This document shows positions 1-10,880 of a DNA stretch of 64,000 bases, one piece after another (the first letter of the stretch is position 1; each line of letters starts with the position of its first letter). The position numbers were made by a program, and so were the translations under genes. Below the pieces are notes generated by a model. It was not told where the DNA came from, searched no databases, and saw nothing but the letters and a program-made list of their open reading frames with translations. The stretch comes from Oscarella lobularis (Eukaryota > Porifera > Homoscleromorpha > Homosclerophorida > Oscarellidae): assembly GCF_947507565.1 (NCBI RefSeq), contig NC_089186.1, forward strand, positions 1,178,001 through 1,242,000, written 5' to 3'.

Positions 1-106
1 AGAGATTGATTAAAGATAGTTTAATTGAAAGGTACACAGTCATCATCTTTGGTTTTTTCTTTGTAGGCTTATTTTTGAAGCTTTCCGATGCCGCCGTTCA
101 CCTCTG
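1..106. other. Window edge, no gene seen
   Basis: Short AT-rich stretch before the inverted-repeat element. I see no exon or motif in it. Confidence 0.4.
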
Positions 107-1026
107 GGCCCCGAGGTGACTTAAATAAACCGGCCCAACTCTTGAGCCAGAGAGGTAAAACGTGGCTGAAACGCAGGGGAGCCAACCCCCTAGTCCAGTG
201 GCACGAGTGATAAACTGCCACCCCACTTGGGCAAGACGCGGTGGGTTACAATAGCGGTCCCCCTGGAATCAGGCCGGCAGCACTCACATCCGAGCGCTGC
301 CGGTCCCAGGCGTCCGAGCCGGGAGGCTAAACAGGCTCTAACTCCGACGGGGGAGTAGGGAGGTTGACCCCCATCCAACCGAAGCCTGCGTGAGCCCTTG
401 CAGTTTGCGCAGGTGGACAGCGAAAGCGGACAGACCCATGCGCAATTTTTTTTGAGAACTTCCGGTTCACTTCCGGGTTTATTTGAAATAAAGTTTCTAT
501 GGCAGTGTATGCATGCGATTTGTGTTTCCGACGCGCTTTATTCTACGTGCACGGGTGAGACCTTTCGAAGGTCCCGCGGAGCAGTTTTCAAATCTTCTGC
601 AACGAAGGTCATGCTCAGGACCTCTCTCACCATGCTATAATGCCAACTATTAAGTAACTTTTATAAAAAAATTAGGCAAAATCCTTTCTCTCTCATTTCT
701 TTCTTGCCATCGTTTCAGGCGTCATCAATTGTACGCAATCCCTTTTAATTGTCCATTGTATCGCGAGAAAAGATCGATCAGTTCTACGGCAGTACGTGTA
801 GAAAAGAGAAGCCGAGAAGAAATCGAAGAGCGCAGCGAAAGCCTAATCGATTTGAATTATTTAAAATCGCGACGACATTGAACGCGAATCGAGACGATCG
901 CGGCCAAGTGGGATGACAGTTTACCACTCTTACCACTGGGGGTGGGCTTCCCTGCGTTTGAGGCCCGTTTCACCTCTGGAGCTCAAGAGTTGGACCACTT
1001 ACATTTTGTCACTCTTCGCGGGGCCC
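107..1026. mobile_element. Inverted-repeat bounded element, about 0.92 kb
   Basis: The left arm (about 107-225) matches the reverse complement of the right arm (about 904-1026) over roughly 115 bp with small gaps. Shared blocks include GGGCCCCG, CCAACTCTTGAG, AAACGCAGG and CCACTTGG. The interior of about 680 bp holds only short open frames with no family resemblance. This is the form of a non-autonomous foldback or MITE-like DNA element. No transposase and no clear target-site duplication were found, so the class is unproven. It ends about 235 bp before the kinase gene and might have been involved in its truncation. Confidence 0.55.
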
Positions 1027-1259
1027 ATATGCAGCTAGATCGAGGATCTGAATGACGACATCGGAACGCTTCACGAATGAAGTGATAGTACACCATTACC
1101 TGATCCTTTATAACATGTGAAAAAATAGCTCCGCTCTTGATCTCCAAAACGAAATATGGGACACAACATGCAAGATCGAGAAAGAGCACTGAGGCCCCTT
1201 AGAGAAGATGCAAATCGTCTGCATGTGAAAGAAATGAACTTCAGTCGTACGCCGTTGGC

Positions 1260-2615
1260 TTGGACGAGTGCTTCGCGACGAATCCCGCTATAATACTCAG
1301 TTACTCGTGTTTCCTTAATCTACGACGTTTCAAGCTTGAAGGATGCAAACCTGGAACAAACAGTTCCGATTACACATTTCATCCGTGCCGTCCCTGCCCA
1401 ATGGGACAGTACAATGACCATTACGGTGCAACTACGTGCACCGATTGTCCTCCAGGCTTAGTAACAAAAGCAACTGGCTCAACATCCATTAGAAATTGCA
1501 CATGTGCAATCGAAGAATGCGTTAACGGAAAATGCATTGTACAAAGCGATCTCACAACCATTTGTATTTGCGACGGAGGATTCACTGGGAAAGCGTGTGA
1601 AACACCGACGACGTATCTCACCGGTGTTGGAGTAATAGTCGCTCTACTACTTATGGCTGCTTTCTTATACTGCACAAAGCGTGTTAAAACACATAAAAAC
1701 GCAGCAAAGTACACGAGAGTCGAACTCGAAATGGCTGAACAAACCGCCGCTGAATTAGCAAACATTTGGTCAGTAGACAACGAAGAAATTGAACGTGCCG
1801 AAATGATCGGACAAGGATCGTTTGGCGACGTGTGGACAGCTCAATACCGCGATCAAACCATCGCCGTAAAAGTTCTTAAAATTGAAGCCCAAGATTGCAC
1901 CAACGAACAACTGCAAGAATTCAAAGACGAGAGCGAGTTGCTTCGATCGATTTTTCACGCCAACATCGTTCGATTCATTGGCACCGGAATTACAGCGGAC
2001 AACAAACCTTTCATCGCCCTGGAATACATGGAACGCGGTTCGGTTCGAAAAGAGTTGGATAACACGTGCGATGATAATCCTTTGGAGATCGAGGTTCAAG
2101 TCAAATACGCTCTCCATGCGGCACAAGGAATGCGCCATCTACACCGAATCAATCGAATGCATCGCGATCTCAAGTGCGATAACCTTCTCGTCAGCAAGCT
2201 AGGAATTGTCAAAGTTGCCGACTTGGGCTGCACCAAAATCGCGCCCAAAATCAGCGATGAAAATGATGGAAGCGTTCGAGGATCACGCGCCGTCGGTACG
2301 GCGTTTTACAGAGCTCCTGAAATATTTTGCGGAGAAGCTTACAGCGTTGCCGTCGACGTTTACAGCTACGGAATTACTTTGTGGGAAATTATGACTGCAA
2401 AACTTCCTTACTTCGACAAATTGGACGAAGGATTGACGAAGAACGAAATCCTGGATCTAATCGCTCGCAGTCACCTACGACCGGAATTCGCAGTACACTG
2501 TGACAACAGTTTAAAAAAATTGGCAAAATGGTGCTGGAATAGGAACCCGTTTGAGAGGCCAACATTTGAAGAGATCGTTCCAGTGCTGAAAGGACTCTGG
2601 TTGCCAATGTGGTAA
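1260..2615 (+). CDS. 5'-truncated receptor-like TKL kinase (EGF-TM-kinase)
   Basis: The frame of 451 codons carries, in order, a cysteine-rich GCC2/GCC3-like segment (residues about 29-80), an EGF-like module (about 79-114), one membrane segment (about 121-139), a juxtamembrane linker and a kinase domain (about 180-445). The kinase has the glycine loop GQGSFGDVW, the lysine in IAVK (204), HRDLKCDN (301-308) and DLG (321-323) in place of DFG. HRDLKxxN points to a TKL/Ser-Thr-like kinase, not a classical tyrosine kinase. It is a paralogue of the Kelch receptor kinase at 14578-18023, but the Kelch ectodomain is missing. Homology begins near GC(K/T)PG at about 1345, close to a possible splice acceptor, so the given ATG is doubtful. 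Upstream lies repeat DNA. An ATTAAA polyadenylation signal is at 2642. It is either a truncated duplicate or a gene whose first exons lie outside the window. Confidence 0.8.
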   Translation: MDECFATNPAIILSYSCFLNLRRFKLEGCKPGTNSSDYTFHPCRPCPMGQYNDHYGATTCTDCPPGLVTKATGSTSIRNCTCAIEECVNGKCIVQSDLTTICICDGGFTGKACETPTTYLTGVGVIVALLLMAAFLYCTKRVKTHKNAAKYTRVELEMAEQTAAELANIWSVDNEEIERAEMIGQGSFGDVWTAQYRDQTIAVKVLKIEAQDCTNEQLQEFKDESELLRSIFHANIVRFIGTGITADNKPFIALEYMERGSVRKELDNTCDDNPLEIEVQVKYALHAAQGMRHLHRINRMHRDLKCDNLLVSKLGIVKVADLGCTKIAPKISDENDGSVRGSRAVGTAFYRAPEIFCGEAYSVAVDVYSYGITLWEIMTAKLPYFDKLDEGLTKNEILDLIARSHLRPEFAVHCDNSLKKLAKWCWNRNPFERPTFEEIVPVLKGLWLPMW

Positions 2616-3204
2616 GAAATTGCGTAAGACAAAACAATCTCATTAAAGAAATTGTTTCCCTTACCTTAGTACGGATACGATTTGATTAATGCTATAGAAT
2701 CGGGAAATCAAATAAGACGTTAGAGAGTAAAAGCGAGATATAGAATCGTTGCTTTGTCTGGTAGTTCTTTTTCGTTTGTGCTTTTGTTGTACTGCCTTGT
2801 CCGTTCCCCTGTACGTGGTAGGTTCAAGTTACATAACCGCTATATGTGGCTACGAGAAGACACGCATTGACTGGAAATTCATCGGAATCTAGGTTGGTAT
2901 CATTAGCAAGGAATATGTTGATGAAGAAGTCCCTCTTTAGGACTGAGACGAACTAATAGTTGTAAGAGAATTTTGGAATCACGATAGCGAGTTAAGGCAC
3001 ATTGTCTGGTAGCTTCGTTTTTTTGTTCGTGTGACACTGCTCGTCCGTCTTGAACTGTTTGTGGTAGGTTCAACAGTCGCCAGGAAAACACGCTTTGACA
3101 GAAAATTGACAGAAATCTTGTTTAGCAGCAGCATTGCTCGCTCTTTAGTATGGAAATTGTTAATGAAAACAAAACGGAAACCTACATTGGCTTAGATATT
3201 CCAT
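2616..3204. repeat. Intergenic, with a diverged direct repeat
   Basis: Two related segments, about 2755-2827 and 3003-3072, both start GTCTGGTAG and end GTGGTAGGTTCAA, about 245 bp apart. No gene is seen. Confidence 0.45.
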
Positions 3205-3700
3205 GAGAAGCGAAATGGTCTAAAGCACATGTGACGGCTGCTATAGTTAATGATCGAGGAAAGGGAGCTACAACCTTCTAGCCTCTAGACCGCCCTACCT
3301 ACTAGAAGCAGCCGACTAAACCTCAGTGCAAAGGAACAAGGACCCATGCATGCTAGCGTAGTTCTGCAATGAATTACTACGACCGAATGCTGTCACCACT
3401 ACACTCTGAGTCGATCTCTCTGCCGCGTACATACACCTATATCTTGTGAGAGTTTCATGCGCCGCTGTGGCACCAGCCCTCGCTCGAGCCCCAACCCGCC
3501 CTCAATTACACGTTCAGAAACCGAAGCCCTAGTTTTAGATTCGGCCATAAAATCGGTCTATGCTCAAAGCGCGGGCAGTGACACAGCATTGCAATCCATC
3601 TCTATGAACGCCGCAGAAAGGTCTGCCCCCCTAAGTCCCCTAAGTGCACGCCTACATCAATGCGGGGCCCCAATTACGAACCTTATTCATCCTCCATGAA
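3205..3700 (+). repeat. Degenerate copy of the 1-kb interspersed repeat
   Basis: It starts at GGTCTAAAGCAC and follows the same order of blocks as 13088-13560: the CAGCCGCC block, the ACCTCAGTG block, the CCCAACCCGCCCTCAATTA block and AAGTGCACGCCTA followed by GGGGCCCC. It lacks the right half of the unit. Divergence is greater than between the two long copies, so it is an older, truncated insertion. The small open frame inside it is repeat sequence. Confidence 0.7.
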
Positions 3701-5890
3701 GTTGCGCCGCAATCGATGATAGAGAATTTCATGTCTGTCCTAAAAAACAGAGCGCGTTCGCTAATGCCCGTGGGTTTGTACCTTAATCCTTGGCGCTAGC
3801 TATTCTCCGTCGTATCAGTGCTCCCCCTAAGTGAACGCCTAAACGGCCGGGGCCCCAAAGGAAATCTTCGGTTCTTCTTCGTCTGCTTTACATCTGTAGG
3901 CAGACGGCGTCAACGACCCGCTGGCGACGCTGTTCCGTTTCTAAAATCGGGCATTTATTTACTTAAAGCTGCGGTGTTGCTTGCGCCGCTTACGCCCTGA
4001 TCAAGCACGCCGTCGAAGCGCACCTAATTCTTTGTCGCTGCGAGAACGCGGAAAGCCGTCTAGAAAACGCAGAAGCATACAATACATGGAAGCGATAGAG
4101 AGTGAGAAAGGGGCCGGGCCGGGCCAGTACGCTAATGGCGAGAGATCGTAGTAAAAGTGAACATAAATAGCGTGCGAGAAAAACGCGAGTAGGTTGGATT
4201 GCTTGCCAGCCAGTGGATGCTTGGAAAATCGCCAAAGAGAGGGCCAGACAAGTGACAATCAAAAATTTCGGCGAAACAGAAAGGCCGGCATTCTCTAATC
4301 CAAGCTTGGTGTCGTCTCTGAACGTTTAATTCCTGGCTTGCTTTCTTATCAAGGAGCTCGGCACATTGGGCAAAGATCGTTCCATCTACGGTTCTATCGC
4401 AAATTTTTCAGCAAAATGGCGAAAGCATCAACGCAGTCGCAGATTTGGCGTTGAACCCTAAAGAGAGGCCCCGATGGGATAATGCCAACAGAACTAACTC
4501 TAAACGTTATCCCGCATGCCAAAATTTAGGCAGACAACGAAGACGCTCGAGGGGAAATCTCCGGAGCGCCGCGACAATCGACAACGTACTAGAGGGGCCC
4601 AGCCGTAACAAGAACGCGAGAGATCCTAGTAAATACAGGCGTAAATAGCATTCCAGGTCACGCAACTAAGGGCGTACGGCGCGAGATTGCTTGCCAGAAA
4701 GCGGATGCAGGTTCTCGTAGAAACGCTGAGAAAGTTAGTATAGCGTGCGCTAATTCAGCCAAAATGATGCTGCCGTTTTGAACGAATTAAGGCGACGACT
4801 TTTGAGTCAAAATATCCTTATTCACGTACGGGGTCGACATTTATTGCATGTGAGTGGCAAAAGTTTTTGTGCCAACGATTGGTTGTCTGGTGACCCAGCT
4901 CCCGGATGTGGAACTGTACACTCGACGGCACACGCGTATCAAACGAAGTTTCGGCTCCAAATCAGGACAAGCCAGACTGAAATTTGAGTGTTGACATGTT
5001 TCTTGGCCCGTACGACTTCATTGTAGATGCTAAAACAGCGTCAAATCGCTTCATTCCGAATATAGCGAGCAAATAGTACCGGTAGGCGACTCCGAGGCTC
5101 TATTAGGTCATCCAAGCGCACTGCTTGGACCTATGAAGCGTCTTGAACCAGGTAAATGTGTACGGGGCCCCTTTACACTTCGACTTCCTAGCTATATATA
5201 TATTCAGAGTTTTTAATTTGGGCAGATATATAGTCTAGACGTACAAAGAATTCTTAGGTGTGTCGTTTCTGCGTCACCTTTCCTCTGTGAGCATAAGGAA
5301 ATGTTCACGACTTCCTTTTTGCCTGATGTGGTTATATGACGGGTGAACCCGTACGATTGACGACATTTGCGTGGGCAAGTGCCACCTTGACCTTCGTTGC
5401 TTCCAGTGCTTAGACACATAGATGAAAGTCGACTCCGTGACGTTGCATTAGATCTCCTCGCGACCGCTATAGATACCCAACTCTCATCTAGATTTATACT
5501 TATTGATATGACATATATGGTATTATATTCAGGTCGTATTAGAAGTTTACGTAGAGACGCGTTGGCGGTCAATCGCGTACGCACTTGCGTTCTATTCATT
5601 TCCGAGCACTTCATTTCCGAGATGCGTGTGCTACTACAAAGATTGCACGCACAAGCGTAACTCGTCTCGTCCTCCTTCCGCATTCTTCTTCGCAATATCC
5701 GCTATTCTTCGCTGATTAATGAGCTAACGTTGTTTACACTTCTACGCGCTTACGTGTTTGTGGCAATTATAGGCGACTTTTGGCAAGACTGCCAAGACAA
5801 CGATAAAAGAAGAACGAGAACTGACATCGTAAAAGCGTTCGATCGTCAATCTGCATTTACATCACCTACACCAACTCGAGCTTGAGATTG
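3701..5890. repeat. Repeat-rich intergenic stretch, no gene supported
   Basis: A diverged direct repeat pairs about 4136-4225 with about 4614-4718; shared blocks are GCGAGAGATC, TAGTAAA, TAAATAGC and ATTGCTTGCCAG. Several GGGGCCC blocks resemble the 1-kb repeat family. The 26 bp at 4891-4916 recur exactly at 8798-8823. Overlapping open frames on both strands at 5213-5695 have no recognisable family, no signal and no splice context, and I do not call them genes. Confidence 0.4.
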
Positions 5891-5898
5891 TATAAAAT
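5891..5898 (+). promoter_or_regulatory. TATA box of first small secreted-protein gene
   Basis: TATAAAAT lies 71 bp before the ATG at 5962. The segment from about 5868 to the ATG is conserved with the promoter of the paralogue at 10033, including CCAACTCGA, ACTGCTGAGCTAAGCAT and GAGCTCAA. Confidence 0.7.
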
Positions 5899-5961
5899 GC
5901 GGAGCGAACTGCTGAGCTAAGCATGTTGAGCTCAAACGGAAAAGGTCCATCTTTGACTGAG

Positions 5962-6643
5962 ATGAAGTCTTTGCTTGTTCTCCTTGCAATCTGCCAGATG
6001 TGCCAATCGTCTCGGCATCTCTCTGCGAAAGAGCTTAAGCTGGTATACCGAAAGCTTCCTGCAGCAGCAGGCTCGTCTACTTTTCTGATTTGCGTATTTT
6101 AATTCAGCTTTGTACTGAGGACAAAAATTTACATCGCCGTGAAATGCAAACGCCTTTGGCTTTTATCAAACTCAACTTCGACCTCTTTTCGTTTTCGTCG
6201 CCTGAGCAAGCACCCGTGGACGTGTTTCTAACAAAAGCAACTTTCAAAAGTTTCAATGACGGTAGATCGGTCCACTGGTACACGTTTCCCAAGAAAGAGC
6301 GCTTACGTGTAGGTGTCGACGCAAATGGCACCCTAAAATTTGAGGTTGTACGAGTCGTTCCCCTGTCGGCATTTAATTAATTCTATCGTTTCGTTTCGTT
6401 TTTTAGAATAGTACCACTTTCAAAGTTTTAGGACGCGTGAGCGGCGATCAGCCTAAGCGCAACAGGCACTGCTACGACTCTTACAAACTTCTCTGCGCTA
6501 GTCGTAATCAAAGTAATTTCGTTGTGTCGATGAATAGTTCCATTACGGAGGGATTTCCCGTTAAAAATTGCACGAATACAGACCTCCAAAACTTTTGGGA
6601 GAACGCTACGTTGGAGAATTATCTTCACCGTCAATTGCTGTAA
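5962..6643 (+). CDS. Small secreted protein A, possible FGF-like fold
   Basis: There are three exons: 5962-6042, 6108-6344 and 6407-6643, all phase 0 with GT-AG introns of about 60 nt, giving about 184 residues. Exon 1 is a signal peptide (MKSLLVLLAICQMCQSS). Exons 2 and 3 encode a beta-rich domain with N-glycosylation sites (NGT, NST, NSS). Segments such as RVGVDANGTLKFE, NSTTFKV and NFVVSMNSS follow the strand spacing of one FGF or IL-1 type beta-trefoil repeat; this is a by-eye resemblance, not a family call. The paralogue at 10105 shares exon count, phases and promoter. Relative to it, a TAA replaces a TAT codon, shortening the C terminus by about 20 residues; similarity continues in frame after the stop. 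Likely a secreted ligand or matrix factor. Confidence 0.75.
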
Positions 6644-7612
6644 AGCGAACATCCGTATTTGGCTCGAGAAAAATGTCTTTCATTTTGGTCAAGAAACGAG
6701 ACGTGTGCTGATTAGTTTTTTACGGCAGGGGACAAATACGTCCGCAAGCAGGGAACAACATAGCATCTCGATGTTTTAGCGTATAGTGAGTATTGAGTGC
6801 ATGCCAGAGCAAATGATGAACTTTCGAAAAATAAACAAGAGCATTATACCGTGCATTGATCGCTTTCTTCTGCATCAATCCACCTTCTTTCTCCCTGGTA
6901 GGAGTAGTCAGTGGTTAGAACACATTATTTTTACATTGAAAGGATTGTCTCCCTCTTTTCAACATAATAACTCTATCATCCTTGCTATTAGCAAAGTTTC
7001 TTTTTCACAGAACAGTGGAACTGCTACAAATACTGTAGTTGGTTTATAGCTACCTAGCGATGTTCTAATTAACGCGGATAATTTCCCAGGGCTCCGGCGA
7101 CCGACTCGTTAGTACCTGCACACAGACGTAATGTTTGTATAACGCCCGACCATGCACAATATGAAGAGTGCTGTAACTAATCCAATTTTCTATAGTGGCC
7201 GGCCCGGCGGTTAGACGTACCCTTTGAATTCTCACCTATGACGGTAAAGTCGTACTTCGCGCACGTCATCATAGTATCACTATCCTACAATTACTCGATA
7301 ATGAGCGCACCTTCTCTTCTTCACTTCTGCCTTGAATTGATGTTGGTTGTGCAAGCGAAGAATGCAATATACTGCATTGTGACATAGCCCTATGACGACG
7401 GCTCTTCTGTAGAAACTGCGTAAACGTGTTCGTCAAAGAGACGGTTTGTGACTAGGTCCAGGACGCGTACATGTACTTCCCTTCCGTCACCGATTTAATT
7501 GGGATGGTTTCCATCTGGAAAAACATCACGTATACACCACAGACGGTAAGTCTTTTGCGATCTCATTGGCAACCGACCTGTTTGGCCAGTTTTGTACTTC
7601 CGCCGAAATCTG
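6644..7612. other. Intergenic, no gene supported
   Basis: The first 60 bp are the former C-terminal coding tail of the preceding gene. The remainder, including an 87-codon open frame at 6786, shows no family resemblance. Confidence 0.4.
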
Positions 7613-7620
7613 TATAAAAG
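7613..7620 (+). promoter_or_regulatory. TATA box of the Ig-domain gene
   Basis: TATAAAAG lies 60 bp before the ATG at 7673, which has the context CAAAATG. Spacing is similar to that of the two neighbouring TATA-driven genes. Confidence 0.6.
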
Positions 7621-7672
7621 AGCGGTTCTGTCTCTGTAGACAGTATCAGGCAATTGTCATCATCTAGTCAAA

Positions 7673-8616
7673 ATGTTTATTCAGTTGCTCTCTCCTCTTC
7701 TTCTTGTTCTTTCAACGTTTCCCCAAGAATTATCCGGCGCTTGCTATGGTTATACGCATCGCATGCATTCTTACGATGTGACGCTCGACCCCGATCGATT
7801 TCAGGCCGATATAGCCGAACTCAATTGCTGCCACACGCGATCTATTATGAATCTGGCGCGCTGGAGAAGATTGAAAGTTGGCGGTGGGAGCGATCAGCTT
7901 CCGCTCTGCTCCAAAGTCGGAAAAGTGTATTTTGCGCGTTGGAAGTATTATTCTCGTCTGTCGGTTCGTCTCTATGTCAATGTGACAAAATTGACTGAAA
8001 TCGGAGAAGCGACGTTTCTTTGTGGAACGGAGCCTATGTCAGACACCGAATTTACTCTCACGACAAAAGTTCGTTTGCTAACCCCGGGTATAAAGTACAT
8101 AATTATTAGTTCATAAACTTGATTTCTTTGAGCACCGATAGAAATTCTGACTCCAACTCCTGGTGTTTCTACTACTACTGCCTATACAGAAGAAGAAATT
8201 GAACCGAAACTAGGTACCTGGTACAATAACGCCCACTGCCGTAATTTTTTCATTTCCGAAAATCCTATTGTTTTTCGTTATTAAGATTTTCTTGGAAGAA
8301 GTTGTAAATTGAGTATGGGCGACCGTTTAGCGAATGGTGTCGATGTCAGGGAAAGTGTGGCCAATGCGAACAAAAAAAGGTTGTTACCTGCTTTGGAAAT
8401 ATGTCTACTCTTCTTTGGATGACGGGAAGAATAAGTCGTTCTCGTCCCATTGCAAAATGTGCCATTTATAAATGTATTGAATCGGGCTGGAAAGTTTCTC
8501 TGAATGAAGATGGCCTCGAACTTCATCTGAGCAGGGAGAGAAAGTCGAAGAAAGCAGCGTTCAGATGTGAAATAGCAGGTAGGAATTTGTGCTCTTTCAA
8601 AGCGGTTTGGAGCTAG
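7673..8616 (+). CDS. Secreted protein with two Ig-like domains
   Basis: Exon 1 starts at 7673 with a hydrophobic signal peptide (MFIQLLSPLLLVLSTFPQ). A V-type Ig domain follows, with the B-strand Cys in ELNCC, the C-strand Trp in LARWRRL and the F-strand pattern VTKLTEIGEATFLCG. A short Thr/Pro-rich exon (8143-8215, VSTTTAYTEEE) acts as a stalk. A last exon (about 8314-8616) has a cysteine-rich turn (EWCRCQGKCGQCEQ) and a second Ig-like domain (VVTCFGN, LLWMTG, LELHLSRE, AAFRCEIAG). A stop at 8614 and AATAAA at about 8746 end it. I could not find a phase-compatible splice into the last exon, so its 5' edge is uncertain. No membrane segment is seen. It lies between two paralogous secreted-protein genes, so a linked extracellular role is possible. 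Confidence 0.6.
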
Positions 8617-8789
8617 TAGAGTTAGGTCTTAGTGACATACACCGTGACAGCTCTGTTTTCTTTGTTTCGTCTGATTTCTGTTTCTCTTTCATTTACTTCT
8701 TTAATCACTGTTTCTACTGCATTTGTGTCGGAAAGGTTTTCTGCCTAATAAAACTTTTATTAGCGCACCTGGGGAAGTCGATCTGTCCA

Positions 8790-9290
8790 TTGCCTCGTGA
8801 CCCAGCTCCCGGATGTGGAACTGCGAGTTTCTCAAGCGAATTTCGGATGTTATGGCATCGCGAACGAAGTCTTTTGGACATGCTGAATGGGAAGAATCGA
8901 ATTTCTGTTCTGATCGCGGTGATTTGGAGCCGAGAGTGGCTCCATTCGAGAGTATACAGTCTCGTTGGACGATTTCGAACCTCTCGTTCATCGTCCACGC
9001 GCACGATCTGGACTGAGAAAGCGCTTCAATGGAGGAATACGTCCATGATGCAGTCTAATGAGCACTGGGGGCCCGGCTCCCTTAGCACTTTCACCAGTTC
9101 CAGACTTTCGAAGGGACATCTTCCCGGAAGTTATACTCCAAAGCTGTTCATAGAGCAGAATTGTATCATATCTCTTAGCTGTCAGATGAACACTGGGGCC
9201 CCCTAGCTTAGCACTTGTACGAGTTCCCAGACCTTCGATAGGACGGAAGTTAGTCGATCCCAAAGCCGTCCGTAGAGCAGAAGTCGAATT
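8790..9290. repeat. 26-bp shared block and a local tandem duplication
   Basis: 8798-8823 is identical to 4891-4916. Units about 9058-9163 and about 9182-9283 are diverged tandem copies, each with CACTGGGGGCCC or CACTGGGGCCCC, TTAGCACTT, AGTTCC and TAGAGCAGAA. No gene is supported. Confidence 0.45.
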
Positions 9291-10032
9291 CCTTCTGTTT
9301 CACCATCCGTTAGATCTGACAATGTATTCGAGTACTATCTTATTTCTGAGCTGTAGTTCAGTTCCCTCTGTGGAGCACAAGCCAATGACTCGATTGCTTA
9401 TGGTGTTCCGCGACTTCCTTTTCGCGGGCAGTTACTGATGTGTTGACCACAGATACGAGGGAGGGGAGGGGGAATTAGAGAATTGACAATAGCGTGGGCG
9501 CTATACCGTCAGTCAGCTAGTGGACGTGCGGGCCAAGGGCCCCCTCGTCAAGCGCGATGCCCGCCTTCGTTGATTATATTGCGTGTAATCATCATAGATA
9601 AAAGTAAACCCGTGCATCACCTTTAATTAGCCGCTCCTAGCTCGAGACTTTCGTATTCAACTGTTGTTTAATTAAACGCATGTTCAGTGGTTAATTAGTT
9701 GGAGAATCGATGTAGGGGTGGAGAGGGCGTAGGCGATCTCCAGCCGTCGTCGCGTATGCGTGATTTCCAGGATGTGTTTGTCGTCCGCGAACTTAGAATG
9801 GGTCGATCCGTTTCTCTGTAACGGTCTACGCTCCTGCTCTTCCGACCCTACCTTCCTTCCATTTTCGTCTTAATATCCGCTCCCCAACAATGCCTAAAGA
9901 GTTAATGATGCTTACACTTCACCGCAATTAGGCAACATGTAAGATGACCGTCTGCTTACGATATTAGCAGAAGGAGAAGTGAGGTCATATGAAACGCTTA
10001 GGTCATCTACGCCAACTCGAAGTCGAACACAG
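9291..10032. other. Intergenic, upstream of secreted protein B
   Basis: No gene is seen. The last 40 bp form the conserved upstream part of the next promoter. Confidence 0.4.
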
Positions 10033-10040
10033 TATAAAAA
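10033..10040 (+). promoter_or_regulatory. TATA box of second small secreted-protein gene
   Basis: TATAAAAA lies 72 bp before the ATG at 10105, inside a segment conserved with the promoter at 5891. Confidence 0.7.
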
Positions 10041-10104
10041 GCGAGAGAAAACTGCTGAGCTAAGCATAGTGAGCTCAAGAAAAATTTCCTTTTTTCGCTG
10101 AGAG

Positions 10105-10880
10105 ATGAAGTCTTTGCTCATTCTCCTTGCAATCTGGCAGATGTGCGAGTCATCTCAGCATCGTGGAAGCTTCAACAAATACCATAAGCTGGTACATTAT
10201 TTAGCTAACGAACTTTTGCAAGCCCGAGTTCTTACACGCGTGTTTTCAGCTTTGTTGTTCGCCTGAACTGCTGAACGAGACTCGGAACGACGACAAAGAA
10301 TTACCTATGGCCTTTCTCAACTTTAACTTCGACCGCTTTTCGTTTAACTTAACTGAACACCCGACACCCATAGACGAGTTTCTGACGATCAAACACCCTG
10401 ATTCCGCCGACGGTAGAACCTTCTTCTTGGACACGTTTCGCCCCCTACGCCAACCCCGTCAGCGTTTGGGTGTCGACGAAAACGGTGTCCTCAAAGTGGA
10501 CTCTGAGGTTGTACCAGCGATTTCGGGTTCCTAAGTCGCCTAGCGTGACGTTAATTTTTCTTTAGAATAGCACCACTTTTAAACTCATACGTCCGTGCGA
10601 CAAGCGTTACTACCCTTTCGTAGTTCTCTGCGCAAGTCGCCTGAATCAAAGTCATTTTATTGTTCCAATGAATGGTTCCATTCGGAAGGTACTTCCGGTT
10701 AACAATTGTGACGTCTTGGGCCGTGAATCGCTGAACCACATCGGAAACCGTTTGGAGCTTTATCTTCATGTACAAAAGCTGTATGCGAATAATCCGTATT
10801 TGGCTCCTGAAAAATGTCCTCCGTCGGTCAGAAGAAAGTGTCTTCAATCTAAGCCAGTGTGTGTTGAAAAGAAGCAGTAG
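10105..10880 (+). CDS. Small secreted protein B, paralogue of A
   Basis: There are three exons: 10105-10191, 10250-10507 and 10566-10880, all phase 0 with introns of 58 nt, giving about 219 residues. Exon 1 encodes the signal peptide MKSLLILLAIWQMCESS, nearly identical to that of protein A. The body has N-linked sites (NLT, NST, NQS, NGS). A core (RLGVDENGVLKVD, NSTTFKLI, YYPFVVLCAS, HFIVPMNGSIRKV) is laid out like strands of an FGF-type beta-trefoil, with a G-x-L turn followed by a hydrophobic-Phe strand. The C terminus is about 25 residues longer than in A and adds four cysteines (EKCPP, RRKCLQS, PVCVEKKQ). Likely a secreted cytokine- or growth-factor-like ligand. The fold is inference. Confidence 0.78.

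Noticed and set aside
1421-2394. Frames on the opposite strand or other frames of the kinase gene
   Set aside because: Shadows of the kinase coding sequence.
5213-5695. 160-codon minus-strand frame and an 87-codon plus-strand frame overlapping it
   Set aside because: No family resemblance, no signal or splice context, and both strands are open together, which suggests chance.
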